From: CAYVZZ01 sp964456185
GTDB lineage: Bacteria > Pseudomonadota > Gammaproteobacteria > Pseudomonadales > Alcanivoracaceae
Length of the DNA stretch: 7,929 nt
Reading direction: 5' to 3'
Assembly (NCBI GenBank): GCA_964456185.1
Contig: CAYVZZ010000104.1
Span: 1 to 7,929, forward strand
The notes under the pieces: generated by a model
What the model was told of the DNA's origin: nothing
What the model saw: only the letters and a program-made list of their open reading frames with translations
The model's database searches: none
Translations under genes and position numbers: made by a program
Shown here: one piece after another, positions 1 to 7,392 of the stretch
Position numbering within the stretch: position 1 is the first letter of the stretch
Layout of the letters: the number at the start of each line of letters is the position of its first letter

Positions 1-624
1 ACCGGCCACCATCAGCAGCTGCTTAAACAGCTGGGGCGACTGCGGCAAAGCAAAGAAATTACCGGGGAAGGTGCGGCTGGGCACCAAGTAATCACGCGCG
101 CCTTCTGGCGTAGCACGACAAAGCACCGGCGTTTCCACATCCATGAAGCCGCTTTCTTCCAGATAGTTGCGCACCGCATGGGTGAGCTTAGAGCGAAACT
201 GGAAGCGTTTTAGTGCTTCCGGACGGCGCAAATCCATGTAGCGATACTTCAAGCGCACTTCTTCACCAGCGTTGCTGTATTCATCCAGCTCAAACGGTGG
301 CGTGTCGGAGGCGTTGAGCAATTCCAGCTCCAGCCCCAGCACTTCAATATCGCCCGTCTCCATGCGAGGATTGCGCAGGCCTTCATCACGCAAGCGCACC
401 TTGCCTTCTACTTTAATAACGTATTCATTTCGTAACCGGTCGGCCATCTGAAAAGCCGCTTCACGGTCCGGATCAAACACCACCTGCACTAAACCCGCGC
501 GATCTCGCACGTCGAGAAAAATAACCCCGCCATGATCTCGGCGTCGCTGTACCCAACCGCACAAGGTGACCTTTTCTCCATCGTGATCCTGTCGTAGATC
601 ACCGCAATAGTGGCTTCGCATCAT
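1..624 (-). CDS. aspS: Aspartyl-tRNA synthetase, N-terminal part (runs off left edge)
   Basis: AspRS charges tRNA with aspartate in the cytoplasm, using ATP. The 208 codons in view give an OB-fold anticodon-binding domain (about residues 15-105, with LCGWVQRRRDHGGVIFLDVRD-like sequence) and the start of the class II catalytic domain: RLKYRYMDLRRPE at 124-136, ETPVLCRATPEGARDYLVPSR at 164-184 and LPQSPQLFKQLLM at 193-205. Motifs 2 and 3 lie beyond the window. Two adjacent ATG codons are possible starts, at 624 and 621. I chose 624 because the product then begins MMRSHYCG, as I recall for Pseudomonas AspRS, and an AAGGA sits 10 nt upstream. His31 and Gly82 are the residues I remember as marking a non-discriminating AspRS that also charges tRNA-Asn; this is an inference. 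The gene is divergent from the TPR-like gene. Partial at the window edge, not truncated by mutation. Confidence 0.97.
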   Translation of the reverse strand, partial: MMRSHYCGDLRQDHDGEKVTLCGWVQRRRDHGGVIFLDVRDRAGLVQVVFDPDREAAFQMADRLRNEYVIKVEGKVRLRDEGLRNPRMETGDIEVLGLELELLNASDTPPFELDEYSNAGEEVRLKYRYMDLRRPEALKRFQFRSKLTHAVRNYLEESGFMDVETPVLCRATPEGARDYLVPSRTFPGNFFALPQSPQLFKQLLMVAG

Positions 625-832
625 CAGTTCTTGATCCTTCGTGTTTGATTAAGCTACAGGGCAACCCTGCGAAAGCCGCCTAGTATAATCGTTATAGCGC
701 CGAATCAGAAGGAAAGAGCGGACAGGAAAGAATTTGGCACCTTAGAACTGGCAAACCTCCCTCGAAAGGGGTTAGTATCTGTGCAAAAGTAAAAAAACTA
801 AAACTTATAAAAACGACAAATGAGCCATTTCC
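625..832. promoter_or_regulatory. Divergent promoter region between aspS and the TPR-like gene
   Basis: This 208-bp gap has no gene. A perfect TATAAT at 684-689 is a rightward -10 for the gene at 833, but no good -35 stands 16-18 bp before it, and the leader would be about 137 nt. On the other strand, overlapping bases read TATACT (682-687), a -10 for aspS, with a weak TTCTGA -35 (705-710) at 17 bp. The two -10 boxes therefore share bases, so the two directions may compete. The last 50 bp are very A-rich and contain a second possible rightward -10, TATAAA, at 806-811. Positions come from reading the sequence; promoter activity is inferred. Confidence 0.5.
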
Positions 833-2041
833 ATGATAAAGAGCTTACCTAAGCGCTTTCGTACGCTTTTGATTTTCCTTAGCCTTTCACTGCTTTCCGT
901 TGGACAAACTGCGCTTGCTGCCGATGACACGTCGAGTGACGCCCCATCAGATCGTGTCCAAATCGACCGCAGTATTTATGATCAGACGTGGAATCCGGTG
1001 CCCTTCGACACCTCTTATTTCACCTTTACAAACGAGCAGCTCAAAGAGAAGTGGCCGCACCTAATGCGCGGGCTAAAGCTTCCCTATCCTTCTATCGAGC
1101 TCATTAAGTACGTCAAAAAACATTACCCCGACGCCCTGGAAGGGGTCGATGAGGAGCTGGTCAACAACCCGAAAAAGTATCAAGCTGCGCTATTAGATGT
1201 TGCTCGTGACTTTTTTGCCGGTCGTTTTCAAGATGCCTATAAAGGCGGCCTCAAACTCGGCGCCATTGGCAAAGAGCTCAGCGCCTTTGCGGAAACCATC
1301 TACGCCTGCTACCTGACTAAACGCCAGTCCGTTAAGCTGATGATGTTGCAAGACGTCATCGACACCTTTGACAGCTTCAAAGACATGATTAAAAAGATGT
1401 CAACGGACAAAAATCCTCAAGTGCGCGCCAACGCCGCCTTTGCCTATCTTGGTGCCGCTTACAACATGGCGCGCATCGCCGAAGAATCGCCCATTCCCGT
1501 TGTTGTGGCACGCGGCTACATTGCACAAATTAAAGACGCTGCAAAACACGTGCTAACCATCTACCCGAACCATCCGCTAGGTCTGGCCTTCCGCGCCGGG
1601 GTAAACGCCGGCATTATGCGTCGCGTGGGTAAATTTACTGGCCGCATCACCTATGGTGCCAGCACAGTTACCGCCATTCACGACTTCGAAAAATCCATTG
1701 ATCTGGTACCCGATCAAGCGATTACGCAATATGAATACGCCAATGCGCTAATTTATATGGATCAAAAACGCGACCTCAACAAAGCCATGCGCCATTTGGA
1801 AACCGCTATCCGCACGCGCCCCACCTTTGCCATGGAAGCACTCGACTCCATGTATGCTTACAAGCGCCTGCAAGAAATTCGCCTATATGCACTGGATTAC
1901 CGCAGCTTCCGCCAGTTTGATAGCGATCGCCGCCACTTCATCGAAGTGACCGACCGCAACCTGCACAACGTCATGGCTCCCAACCTGACGCTGGAGATGC
2001 TCAAGCACCCTGAAAAATACAAACTGCCCGAGCGGGACTAA
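833..2041 (+). CDS. Exported TPR-like helical protein, function unknown
   Basis: I do not recognise a named family. The 402-residue product starts with a basic n-region (MIKSLPKRFR), a hydrophobic stretch at 11-23 and an ALA-A cleavage site near residues 29/30. It is therefore probably exported by Sec to the periplasm; no lipobox cysteine is seen. After a Pro/aromatic-rich segment (42-90), the rest is alpha-helical with TPR-like spacing, for example 118-160, 197-245 and 280-330 (FEKSIDLVPDQAITQYEYANALIY, then AMRHLETAIRTRP). The ATG at 833 is the only usable start: an in-frame TGA lies at 821-823. There is no clear Shine-Dalgarno. The gene sits alone between aspS and proS and has its own terminator. 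A scaffolding or envelope role would fit the fold, but nothing in the sequence gives a substrate. Confidence 0.9.
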   Translation: MIKSLPKRFRTLLIFLSLSLLSVGQTALAADDTSSDAPSDRVQIDRSIYDQTWNPVPFDTSYFTFTNEQLKEKWPHLMRGLKLPYPSIELIKYVKKHYPDALEGVDEELVNNPKKYQAALLDVARDFFAGRFQDAYKGGLKLGAIGKELSAFAETIYACYLTKRQSVKLMMLQDVIDTFDSFKDMIKKMSTDKNPQVRANAAFAYLGAAYNMARIAEESPIPVVVARGYIAQIKDAAKHVLTIYPNHPLGLAFRAGVNAGIMRRVGKFTGRITYGASTVTAIHDFEKSIDLVPDQAITQYEYANALIYMDQKRDLNKAMRHLETAIRTRPTFAMEALDSMYAYKRLQEIRLYALDYRSFRQFDSDRRHFIEVTDRNLHNVMAPNLTLEMLKHPEKYKLPERD

Positions 2042-2058
2042 AGCTCTCCAAGCTCTCT

Positions 2059-2091
2059 AAAAAAACGTCAGCACCTCGCTGGCGTTTTTTT
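2059..2091 (+). terminator. Rho-independent terminator after the TPR-like gene
   Basis: The stem CGTCAGC (2066-2072) pairs with GCTGGCG (2078-2084), with one G-U pair and a 5-nt loop, ACCTC. A run of seven T follows (2085-2091). Seven A before the stem (2059-2065) extend the pairing. It starts 18 bp after the TAA at 2039-2041. Confidence 0.9.
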
Positions 2092-2113
2092 ATGGGCAAA
2101 TTCCCGCTAGAAT
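2085..2113 (+). promoter_or_regulatory. proS: Probable proS promoter
   Basis: TAGAAT at 2108-2113 is a 5-of-6 match to a -10 box, 36 bp before the proS ATG. The only T-rich -35-like bases at 16-17 bp are in the T-run of the preceding terminator (2085-2091), so terminator and promoter would overlap. The -35 is weak and the call rests mostly on the -10 and its position. Confidence 0.5.
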
Positions 2114-2149
2114 CACCCACTCACTCACCCAGAAAAAGACACCCCAACT

Positions 2150-3868
2150 ATGCGCGCTTCACGTTACTTGCTTGCCACCGTCAAAGAAACACCGGCAGAT
2201 GCCGTCGTCACCAGCCACCAGCTCATGCTGCGTGCCGGCATGATTCGCAAACTGGCATCCGGCCTGTACAACTGGCTACCCACTGGCCTGCGAGTGCTGC
2301 GCAACGTTGAAAAAATCGTGCGTGAAGAAATGGACAAGGCCGGCGCACAAGAACTGCTCATGCCGGTGGTACAACCCATCGAATTATGGCAAGAATCCGG
2401 GCGCGACAGCGCCTATGGCCCCGAGCTGCTACGCTTCACCGATCGTCATGACAACCCCTTTGCACTCGGCCCGACACACGAAGAAGTGATTACCGACATC
2501 GCGCGTAACGAGCTGCACAGCTACAAACAGCTACCGGCCAACTTTTACCAAATTCAAACCAAATTCCGTGACGAAGTACGCCCGCGTTTTGGCGTCATGC
2601 GCGCCCGTGAATTTCTCATGAAGGACGCCTATTCCTTCCATCTAAATGCCGAATCGCTGGAAGAAACCTATCAGCGCATGCACCAAGCCTATAGCGCCAT
2701 TTTCGACCGCATCGGTCTGGATTATCGCCCGGTTGCCGCCGATAGCGGCTCGATTGGTGGTGCCAAAAGTCATGAGTTTCATGTATTAGCCGCATCCGGT
2801 GAAGACGATATCGCCTTTTCGGATAGCTCCGACTTCGCTGCCAACATCGAGCTGGCCGAAGCCGTCGCCCCGGCCGGGCAACGCCCTGCTCCCAGCGCCG
2901 CCATGGAAACGCTTGAAACGCCCAATGCAAAAACCATTGAAGAGCTGGTCGAGCAACATCAAATTCCGGCCGAGAAAACCGTCAAAACTCTTGTCGTAAA
3001 AGGCGCCGAAGAAGACGCGCCCTTGGTTGCCTTGCTCGTACGCGGTGACCACACGCTAAATGACGTGAAAGCCGAAAAGCTGCCACAAGTCGCCAGCCCC
3101 TTCACACTAGCCGAAGAAGCCGACATTCGTGCTGCCGTGGGTGCCGCGCCCGGTTCCATCGGCCCGGTTGGCTTATCGCTACCGATTATCGCCGATCGCA
3201 GCCTAAGCGTAATGGCCGACTTTGTATGCGGTGCCAATGAAGACGGCAAACACCTGCAACACGTCAACTTCGAACGTGACCTGCCTTTGCCCGAATTTGC
3301 CGACCTACGCAACGTGCAAGAAGGCGACCCCAGCCCAGACGGCAAAGGCCAGCTGACCATCAAGAAAGGCATTGAAGTGGGCCACATCTTCCAACTGGGT
3401 GACAAATATTCCCAGGCACTCAATGCCAGCGTACTCGACGAAAATGGCCGTAGCGTGGTGCTCACCATGGGCTGCTATGGCATCGGCGTTAGCCGTGTCG
3501 TCGCCGCCGCCATTGAACAAAACCACGACGAGCGCGGCATCATCTGGCCAGACGCCATCGCCCCCTTCGATATTGCCCTTGTGCCGGTGAACATCAAGAA
3601 AAACCAGCGCGAGCGCGAAACCTGCGACGCCCTGTATGAACAGCTACAAGAAGCCGGTTTCAGCGTGCTCTATGACGATCGCAAAAAAGAGCGCCTGGGT
3701 GTGAAGCTGGCCGACAGCGAGCTCATTGGCATCCCGCACCGCCTGGTGATTTCCGAGCGCAACCTAGACGAAGGCGTGGTGGAATATAAAGGCCGCCGCG
3801 ATGCCGACAAGCAAATGATCCCCGCTGCTGATTTAATTGCTTTCCTAAAAGAGAAGACGCAGCGCTAA
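2150..3868 (+). CDS. proS: Prolyl-tRNA synthetase, bacterial type with editing domain
   Basis: ProRS attaches proline to tRNA-Pro in the cytoplasm and hydrolyses mischarged Ala-tRNA-Pro. At 572 aa it equals the E. coli length. The N-terminal catalytic part contains GPTHEE (107-112), motif 2 around FRDEVRPRFGVMRAREFLMKD (139-159) and DSGSIGGAKSHEF (198-210). The inserted editing (INS) domain spans roughly 224-407 and keeps Lys279, the editing lysine known from E. coli. The catalytic fold resumes with GHIFQLGDKYS (411-421) and motif 3, MGCYGIGVSR (440-449). The anticodon-binding domain is about 473-572. The start at 2150 (MRASRYLLATVKETP) matches the family N-terminus, although the Shine-Dalgarno is poor. 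The gene appears monocistronic between two terminators, with no sign of damage. Confidence 0.99.
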   Translation: MRASRYLLATVKETPADAVVTSHQLMLRAGMIRKLASGLYNWLPTGLRVLRNVEKIVREEMDKAGAQELLMPVVQPIELWQESGRDSAYGPELLRFTDRHDNPFALGPTHEEVITDIARNELHSYKQLPANFYQIQTKFRDEVRPRFGVMRAREFLMKDAYSFHLNAESLEETYQRMHQAYSAIFDRIGLDYRPVAADSGSIGGAKSHEFHVLAASGEDDIAFSDSSDFAANIELAEAVAPAGQRPAPSAAMETLETPNAKTIEELVEQHQIPAEKTVKTLVVKGAEEDAPLVALLVRGDHTLNDVKAEKLPQVASPFTLAEEADIRAAVGAAPGSIGPVGLSLPIIADRSLSVMADFVCGANEDGKHLQHVNFERDLPLPEFADLRNVQEGDPSPDGKGQLTIKKGIEVGHIFQLGDKYSQALNASVLDENGRSVVLTMGCYGIGVSRVVAAAIEQNHDERGIIWPDAIAPFDIALVPVNIKKNQRERETCDALYEQLQEAGFSVLYDDRKKERLGVKLADSELIGIPHRLVISERNLDEGVVEYKGRRDADKQMIPAADLIAFLKEKTQR

Positions 3869-3872
3869 CCCA

Positions 3873-3917
3873 CATAAAAAAACGGCGGGCTTATCACTAG
3901 CCCGCCGTTTTTTTATG
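3873..3917. terminator. Bidirectional terminator shared by proS and the DUF4062 gene
   Basis: A perfect 19-bp inverted repeat: 3873-3891 pairs with 3899-3917 around the 7-nt loop TATCACT. The GC core CGGCGGGCT/AGCCCGCCG is flanked by A7 (3876-3882) and T7 (3908-3914), so it can stop transcription from either side. It lies between two converging stop codons, at 3868 and 3926. Confidence 0.95.
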
Positions 3918-3925
3918 TCTGCGAC

Positions 3926-4924
3926 TTATTGATTGACGCTAGGCTTGGAAAGCAGCTGCGTCATAAGGTGATCGCCATAGGTGGTCAAACGCCAGCTGGC
4001 ACCGCTCTTTTCAATTACACCCAGCGCACGCAAGCGCACCTTAATGCGATTAAAACTTTCCGTGCTGATGCGCACATTGCGCACCGCATGCGCCTTAGGT
4101 GTTACCGCGCGCACATCATTCAACGATCGACCCGCGAAAAACTCATTCAACGCCTGGTGCATTACCTTCTCCGGCACCGATTCCAGCATATGCGGCGCCA
4201 AACAAGCAAACAAACGTCCCCAGCTAGGCTTGCCGACGATATCCGTTAGCTTGCAATTACCCTTAAGGAAAACATCACCCGTATAATGCACCGCCACACG
4301 AGTATTAGCCGGAAAAGGCTCCGTCGGTCGACGACTGCGGCTTTGTCGCTCTTGCAGTGTCTTTTCTAATTCCAGCACACGCTTTTGCAGCTGCTCGACG
4401 CGTAAATTATCTTTAACTGCCGTGTTACGCACCCAGCCTTCGCCCGGATGACGACTCACAAACTGCGGCACCACCGAGCGCGCCAGCTCAAGCAGCTCCA
4501 TCAGGTTATGCCACTCGCGCACCATCGAGCCACGGCTAACCAACTGACGAAAATCCTTCAGTTGCATCTGTGCGGCTCGCGAGCTTTCACGACAGCCCTC
4601 AGGCAGCAACTGCGGCTGCCCGTGCATAAAGGTCAAAATAGGTTTCTTACGCGTTGACGCATAGATGTATTCACGGTGGGTATAGCTCAGCCCCATGGGT
4701 GACAAAGAGCCATAACGGCCACCCACCAGCACCACGTAATAATCACACGCATCAATTTGCTTTTGAATCGCTTGCCAAAGGCCATTTTCTTCCGTGGGAT
4801 ACAGCTCTGCCCCGACCACAAAATGCCCCTGCTCTAGCAGGGACAGCATCAAGGTACGACGCGCCTCGACTAAATCGGTGTAAGTCGAGCTCACAAAAAA
4901 TTTGTATTTCGTTTGAGTGCTCAC
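3926..4924 (-). CDS. DUF4062 protein with coiled coil and winged-helix-like C-terminus
   Basis: The 332-residue product begins with a DUF4062 domain (about 6-100): KYKFFVSSTYTDLVEARR, LYPTEENGLW, IDACDYYVVLVGGRYGS (57-73) and SYTHREYIYA (80-89). This is a Rossmann-like fold that, from family knowledge, often forms the N-terminus of larger NACHT/STAND-type proteins. A likeness to TIR or nucleoside-deoxyribosyltransferase folds is my inference, with Glu85 as candidate catalytic residue. A short coiled coil follows (about 170-194, LRVEQLQKRVLELEKTLQ), and then a C-terminal segment (234-325) ending in RIKVRLRALGVIEKSGASWRL, typical of a winged helix. There is no NTPase domain. The start is GTG at 4924: an in-frame TAG lies about 27 nt upstream, GGGA is about 10 nt before it, and the next Met is inside the domain. 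Function unknown; a defence or signalling role is possible. Confidence 0.9.
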   Translation of the reverse strand: MSTQTKYKFFVSSTYTDLVEARRTLMLSLLEQGHFVVGAELYPTEENGLWQAIQKQIDACDYYVVLVGGRYGSLSPMGLSYTHREYIYASTRKKPILTFMHGQPQLLPEGCRESSRAAQMQLKDFRQLVSRGSMVREWHNLMELLELARSVVPQFVSRHPGEGWVRNTAVKDNLRVEQLQKRVLELEKTLQERQSRSRRPTEPFPANTRVAVHYTGDVFLKGNCKLTDIVGKPSWGRLFACLAPHMLESVPEKVMHQALNEFFAGRSLNDVRAVTPKAHAVRNVRISTESFNRIKVRLRALGVIEKSGASWRLTTYGDHLMTQLLSKPSVNQ

Positions 4925-4961
4925 CTGTTCTACATCCCAGCAAATCAGCGGCTATTCTTTC

Positions 4962-4990
4962 ATTAAAGCGACATAGTCGCCTTATCGCAA
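4962..4990 (-). promoter_or_regulatory. Probable promoter of the DUF4062 gene
   Basis: On the minus strand, TTGCGA (4985-4990; 4 of 6 to consensus) and TTTAAT (4962-4967; 5 of 6) are exactly 17 bp apart. Transcription would start near 4955, giving a leader of about 30 nt before the GTG at 4924. Confidence 0.6.
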
Positions 4991-5026
4991 CACGATAAAG
5001 CGGTAACTTAGCGGCGACAGGTTACC
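4968..5026. repeat. Cluster of three inverted repeats over the DUF4062 promoter
   Basis: Three adjacent dyads are visible: GCGAC-ATA-GTCGC (4968-4980), TTATCG-CAACA-CGATAA (4982-4998) and GGTAAC-(13 nt)-GTTACC (5002-5026). GTCGCC (4976-4981) also pairs with GGCGAC (5013-5018). The first dyad lies in the -35/-10 spacer and the second covers the -35. They may be operators for a repressor, or RNA hairpins marking the end of the upstream aidB-like transcript. No T-run typical of a terminator follows. This covers most of the 153-bp gap between the two genes. Confidence 0.5.
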
Positions 5027-5077
5027 AGAATGCCGATAAATCCACTACGCAAAACAACAAACTCATACACAGGCGAC

Positions 5078-6760
5078 TTACAGCGCCTCTTCCAACAACG
5101 CATCCAGGCCGTCCGTCACCGGCAAGGTGCCAAACTGGCGCACCCCCTCACCGCTTAAGCGGCTACGGGCAAACAAATCACCCAGCTTTTCATCCTGCTG
5201 CAGTAATAAAGCCGCCTGCAGGCTCAAGGCCAACAAATCAGCCAATTGACGCGCCAAATACTCGCAATCCGGCGAAGCCAACAAATGACCAATACGCTGT
5301 TTGGCCTGTTGCACCAACGGATGATCGGTTTTCTCCAGCTCGTCAAACCACACATCCAGCACCGCTGGCTGCTTGCCAAGCGCACGCAAAATATCCAACG
5401 CCTGCACATTGCCCGACCCTTCCCAAATGGCATTCACCGGCGCCTCGCGATACAAGCGCGGCAAAATGCAATCTTCCATCACACCATTACCGCCCAGGCA
5501 CTCCATGGCCTCATAAGCCACCAAGGGGGTACGCTTGCAAATCCAATATTTGCCTACCGCAGAGCCCAGCCGCAGTAGATGTTTCTCATATTCACTGCCG
5601 GCCTGGGCGCGATCAATCGCCGCCGCCATACGCATAGTAATCGCCAGAGAACCCACCTGTTCCAAATGCAGGTCAGCCAGCACATTCTTCATCAACGGCT
5701 GTTCAATCAACCGCTTACCAAAGGCACTGCGCTGGCGACAATGGTGAATCGCCTGCACCACCGCCTGACGCTGCAAGGCGGACGACCCCACCATGCAATC
5801 GAAACGCGTCATGCCCACCATCTGAATAATTGCCGGCACACCACGCCCCGGCTCGCCCACCAGCCAGCCCAAAGCACCACGAAACTCCACCTCGGACGAG
5901 GCATTGGACACATTGCCCATCTTATTCTTCAGGCGCTGCACCTCCAGGGCATTCTTGTTGCCATCTGGCCGCCAGCGCGGCACCAAAAAGCACGTCAGTC
6001 CGTCCGGCAACTGCGCCAGCACCAAAAAGGCATCGCACATGGGCGCCGACAAAAACCACTTATGACCGACAATCTCATAGGCTTCACCATAGGGCGAATC
6101 GCCCACATAGGTTGCACGCGTGGTATTTGCCTGCACGTCCGAACCGCCCTGCTTTTCTGTCATGCCCATGCCAATGGTCACCGCTTGCTTCTCGGTAAAC
6201 GGCACATTGCGTGGGTCATAGGCCTTGTTCAAAATCTTCGGCAGCCAGATTTCCGCCAGCTTGGGCGACAGCCGCACACTAGGCACCGAGGCAAAGGTCA
6301 TGGTCAGCGGACAGCCATGACCCGGCTCAAGCTGCGCCATCAAATACTCTTTCGCCGCGCGCACCACATGCGCACCCGGCTTGGGGGCAGCCCACGCATC
6401 GGCATGAATGCCCTCTTCCAAGCTCATGTGCATCATGTCGTGATAAGCTGGGTGAAACCTCACCTCATCCACCCGATGCCCAAAGCGGTCGTGGGTATGC
6501 AGCTCCGGCTTATGGGCATTTGCCAAAAAGCCCTTCTCAATCACCTCGGCCGCGCCCGTGCGCTTACCCAACTGGTTAACCGCCTCTAGCCCCCAAGCGC
6601 CGTCATAACGACAGACTCCATCCTGCAGCGCCTTATCTGACACCGCTGGATTATAATTTTCCAGCGCCGTCGCCTGGTTAAACACCTCATGAGTGGCACC
6701 ATCACGCCGAACCTCGTCACGCCGCGTCTCACCACCAAAACCCACCTTAACTTGACTCAT
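5078..6760 (-). CDS. AidB-like acyl-CoA dehydrogenase family flavoprotein
   Basis: This is an FAD-dependent acyl-CoA dehydrogenase fold of the AidB subgroup. In E. coli, AidB is induced by alkylation stress and has weak isovaleryl-CoA dehydrogenase activity. The 560 residues resemble E. coli AidB (about 541 aa) throughout: RVDEVRFHPAYH (96-107), GMGMTEKQGGSDV (197-209), GHKWFLSAP (232-240), GMTRFDC (316-322), MECLGGNGVMED (419-430) and PRLYREAPVNAIWEGSGN (434-451). Glu447 lies where the catalytic base of the family sits. A longer reading from 6805 exists, but ATG 6760 is preferred: AGGAG lies 7 nt before it and it overlaps the tetR stop as ATGA, indicating translational coupling. The N-terminus is about 20 residues longer than in E. 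coli. The C-terminus ends acidic (LEEAL), so DNA binding as in E. coli AidB should not be assumed. The real substrate is unknown. Confidence 0.93.
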   Translation of the reverse strand: MSQVKVGFGGETRRDEVRRDGATHEVFNQATALENYNPAVSDKALQDGVCRYDGAWGLEAVNQLGKRTGAAEVIEKGFLANAHKPELHTHDRFGHRVDEVRFHPAYHDMMHMSLEEGIHADAWAAPKPGAHVVRAAKEYLMAQLEPGHGCPLTMTFASVPSVRLSPKLAEIWLPKILNKAYDPRNVPFTEKQAVTIGMGMTEKQGGSDVQANTTRATYVGDSPYGEAYEIVGHKWFLSAPMCDAFLVLAQLPDGLTCFLVPRWRPDGNKNALEVQRLKNKMGNVSNASSEVEFRGALGWLVGEPGRGVPAIIQMVGMTRFDCMVGSSALQRQAVVQAIHHCRQRSAFGKRLIEQPLMKNVLADLHLEQVGSLAITMRMAAAIDRAQAGSEYEKHLLRLGSAVGKYWICKRTPLVAYEAMECLGGNGVMEDCILPRLYREAPVNAIWEGSGNVQALDILRALGKQPAVLDVWFDELEKTDHPLVQQAKQRIGHLLASPDCEYLARQLADLLALSLQAALLLQQDEKLGDLFARSRLSGEGVRQFGTLPVTDGLDALLEEAL

Positions 6761-7386
6761 AACGCCTCTCCTATCTGACCCACACCCGCCGCGCGTAAAA
6801 ACCACGCCACCAGCGCATCAATCGTCTCATCTTCCAACACCAACACCCGCTTACCTTGGCGCGCCAAAGGCGCCAACAACGCCTCGGCTAAACCACCCAC
6901 CAACGCCGCTGCCGTCACCGCCGCCGGTTGCGCTGGCAACTCACCGCGCTGCATGCCCAACTCCAGCTGATCCACAAACAACGCCGTATACGCCTGGCGA
7001 TACCGCAAACGCTCGCTATCCAGCGCCGCCGCCACCGGCTCGGCAATCAACGACCACGCCAACAACGGCGCCTGCATCGCCCGCAACACAAACATGCGAC
7101 AGCCCTTTTCCAGGCGCTCTGCCACACTCTCGCCCGCCTGCAACGCCTGCGCCAAGGCCTCCACCTCGCGCCCGGTCGCATTACGGAACACCTCGGCAGC
7201 CAACTCATCCTTCGCGCCAAAATAGCGATACACCGTACCCACGGCCACACCAGCGCGCGCTGCCACCGCCTGCACCGTAAGAGCCGCAAAGCCGCCCTCA
7301 CGCACCAAGCCCTCGGCCGCCTTTAACAAAGCACGCCGTTGAGCCGATTTGCGGTCACGCACCGCTTGCGTTTCTCGATAAGCCAT
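6757..7386 (-). CDS. TetR-family transcriptional regulator
   Basis: The 209-residue protein has an N-terminal TetR DNA-binding domain at about 13-62. The helix-turn-helix reads LTVQAVAARAGVAVGTVYRYF (36-56), followed by the usual KDEL-type residues (59-62). The rest (about 70-205) is an Ala/Leu-rich helical ligand and dimer domain with no recognisable pocket signature. The stop (TGA, 6757-6759) overlaps the aidB-like ATG, so the two genes form one operon and the regulator probably controls the flavoenzyme and itself, responding to an acyl-CoA or related ligand (inference). The ATG at 7386 is the only start: TGA stands in frame five codons upstream, and no Shine-Dalgarno is visible. Base composition is GC-rich like the aidB-like gene and unlike the AT-rich DNA upstream. 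Confidence 0.93.
   Translation of the reverse strand: MAYRETQAVRDRKSAQRRALLKAAEGLVREGGFAALTVQAVAARAGVAVGTVYRYFGAKDELAAEVFRNATGREVEALAQALQAGESVAERLEKGCRMFVLRAMQAPLLAWSLIAEPVAAALDSERLRYRQAYTALFVDQLELGMQRGELPAQPAAVTAAALVGGLAEALLAPLARQGKRVLVLEDETIDALVAWFLRAAGVGQIGEAL
6765..6772 (-). promoter_or_regulatory. Strong ribosome binding site that fixes the aidB-like start
   Basis: The minus strand reads AGGAGAGG here. The core AGGAG (6768-6772) is 7 nt before ATG 6760, which argues against the longer reading starting at 6805. The site lies inside the last codons of the tetR gene. Confidence 0.85.
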
Positions 7387-7392
7387 ACAAGA

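Noticed and set aside
820..852. A 10-codon upstream ORF overlapping the start of the TPR-like gene
   Set aside because: No ribosome binding site and no regulatory peptide pattern; more likely accidental.
2616..3526. Several minus-strand and alternate-frame ORFs within proS
   Set aside because: All lie fully inside the complete, conserved proS reading frame and show no family motifs.
5579..6589. A 336-codon open frame on the plus strand
   Set aside because: It is antisense to the well-supported aidB-like gene. Its His/Arg/Gln-rich product is typical of a shadow of a GC-rich gene, and it matches no family I know.
6761..6805. A 15-residue longer N-terminus for the aidB-like protein
   Set aside because: It would lie inside the tetR coding region, whereas ATG 6760 has a strong Shine-Dalgarno and a coupled stop/start overlap.
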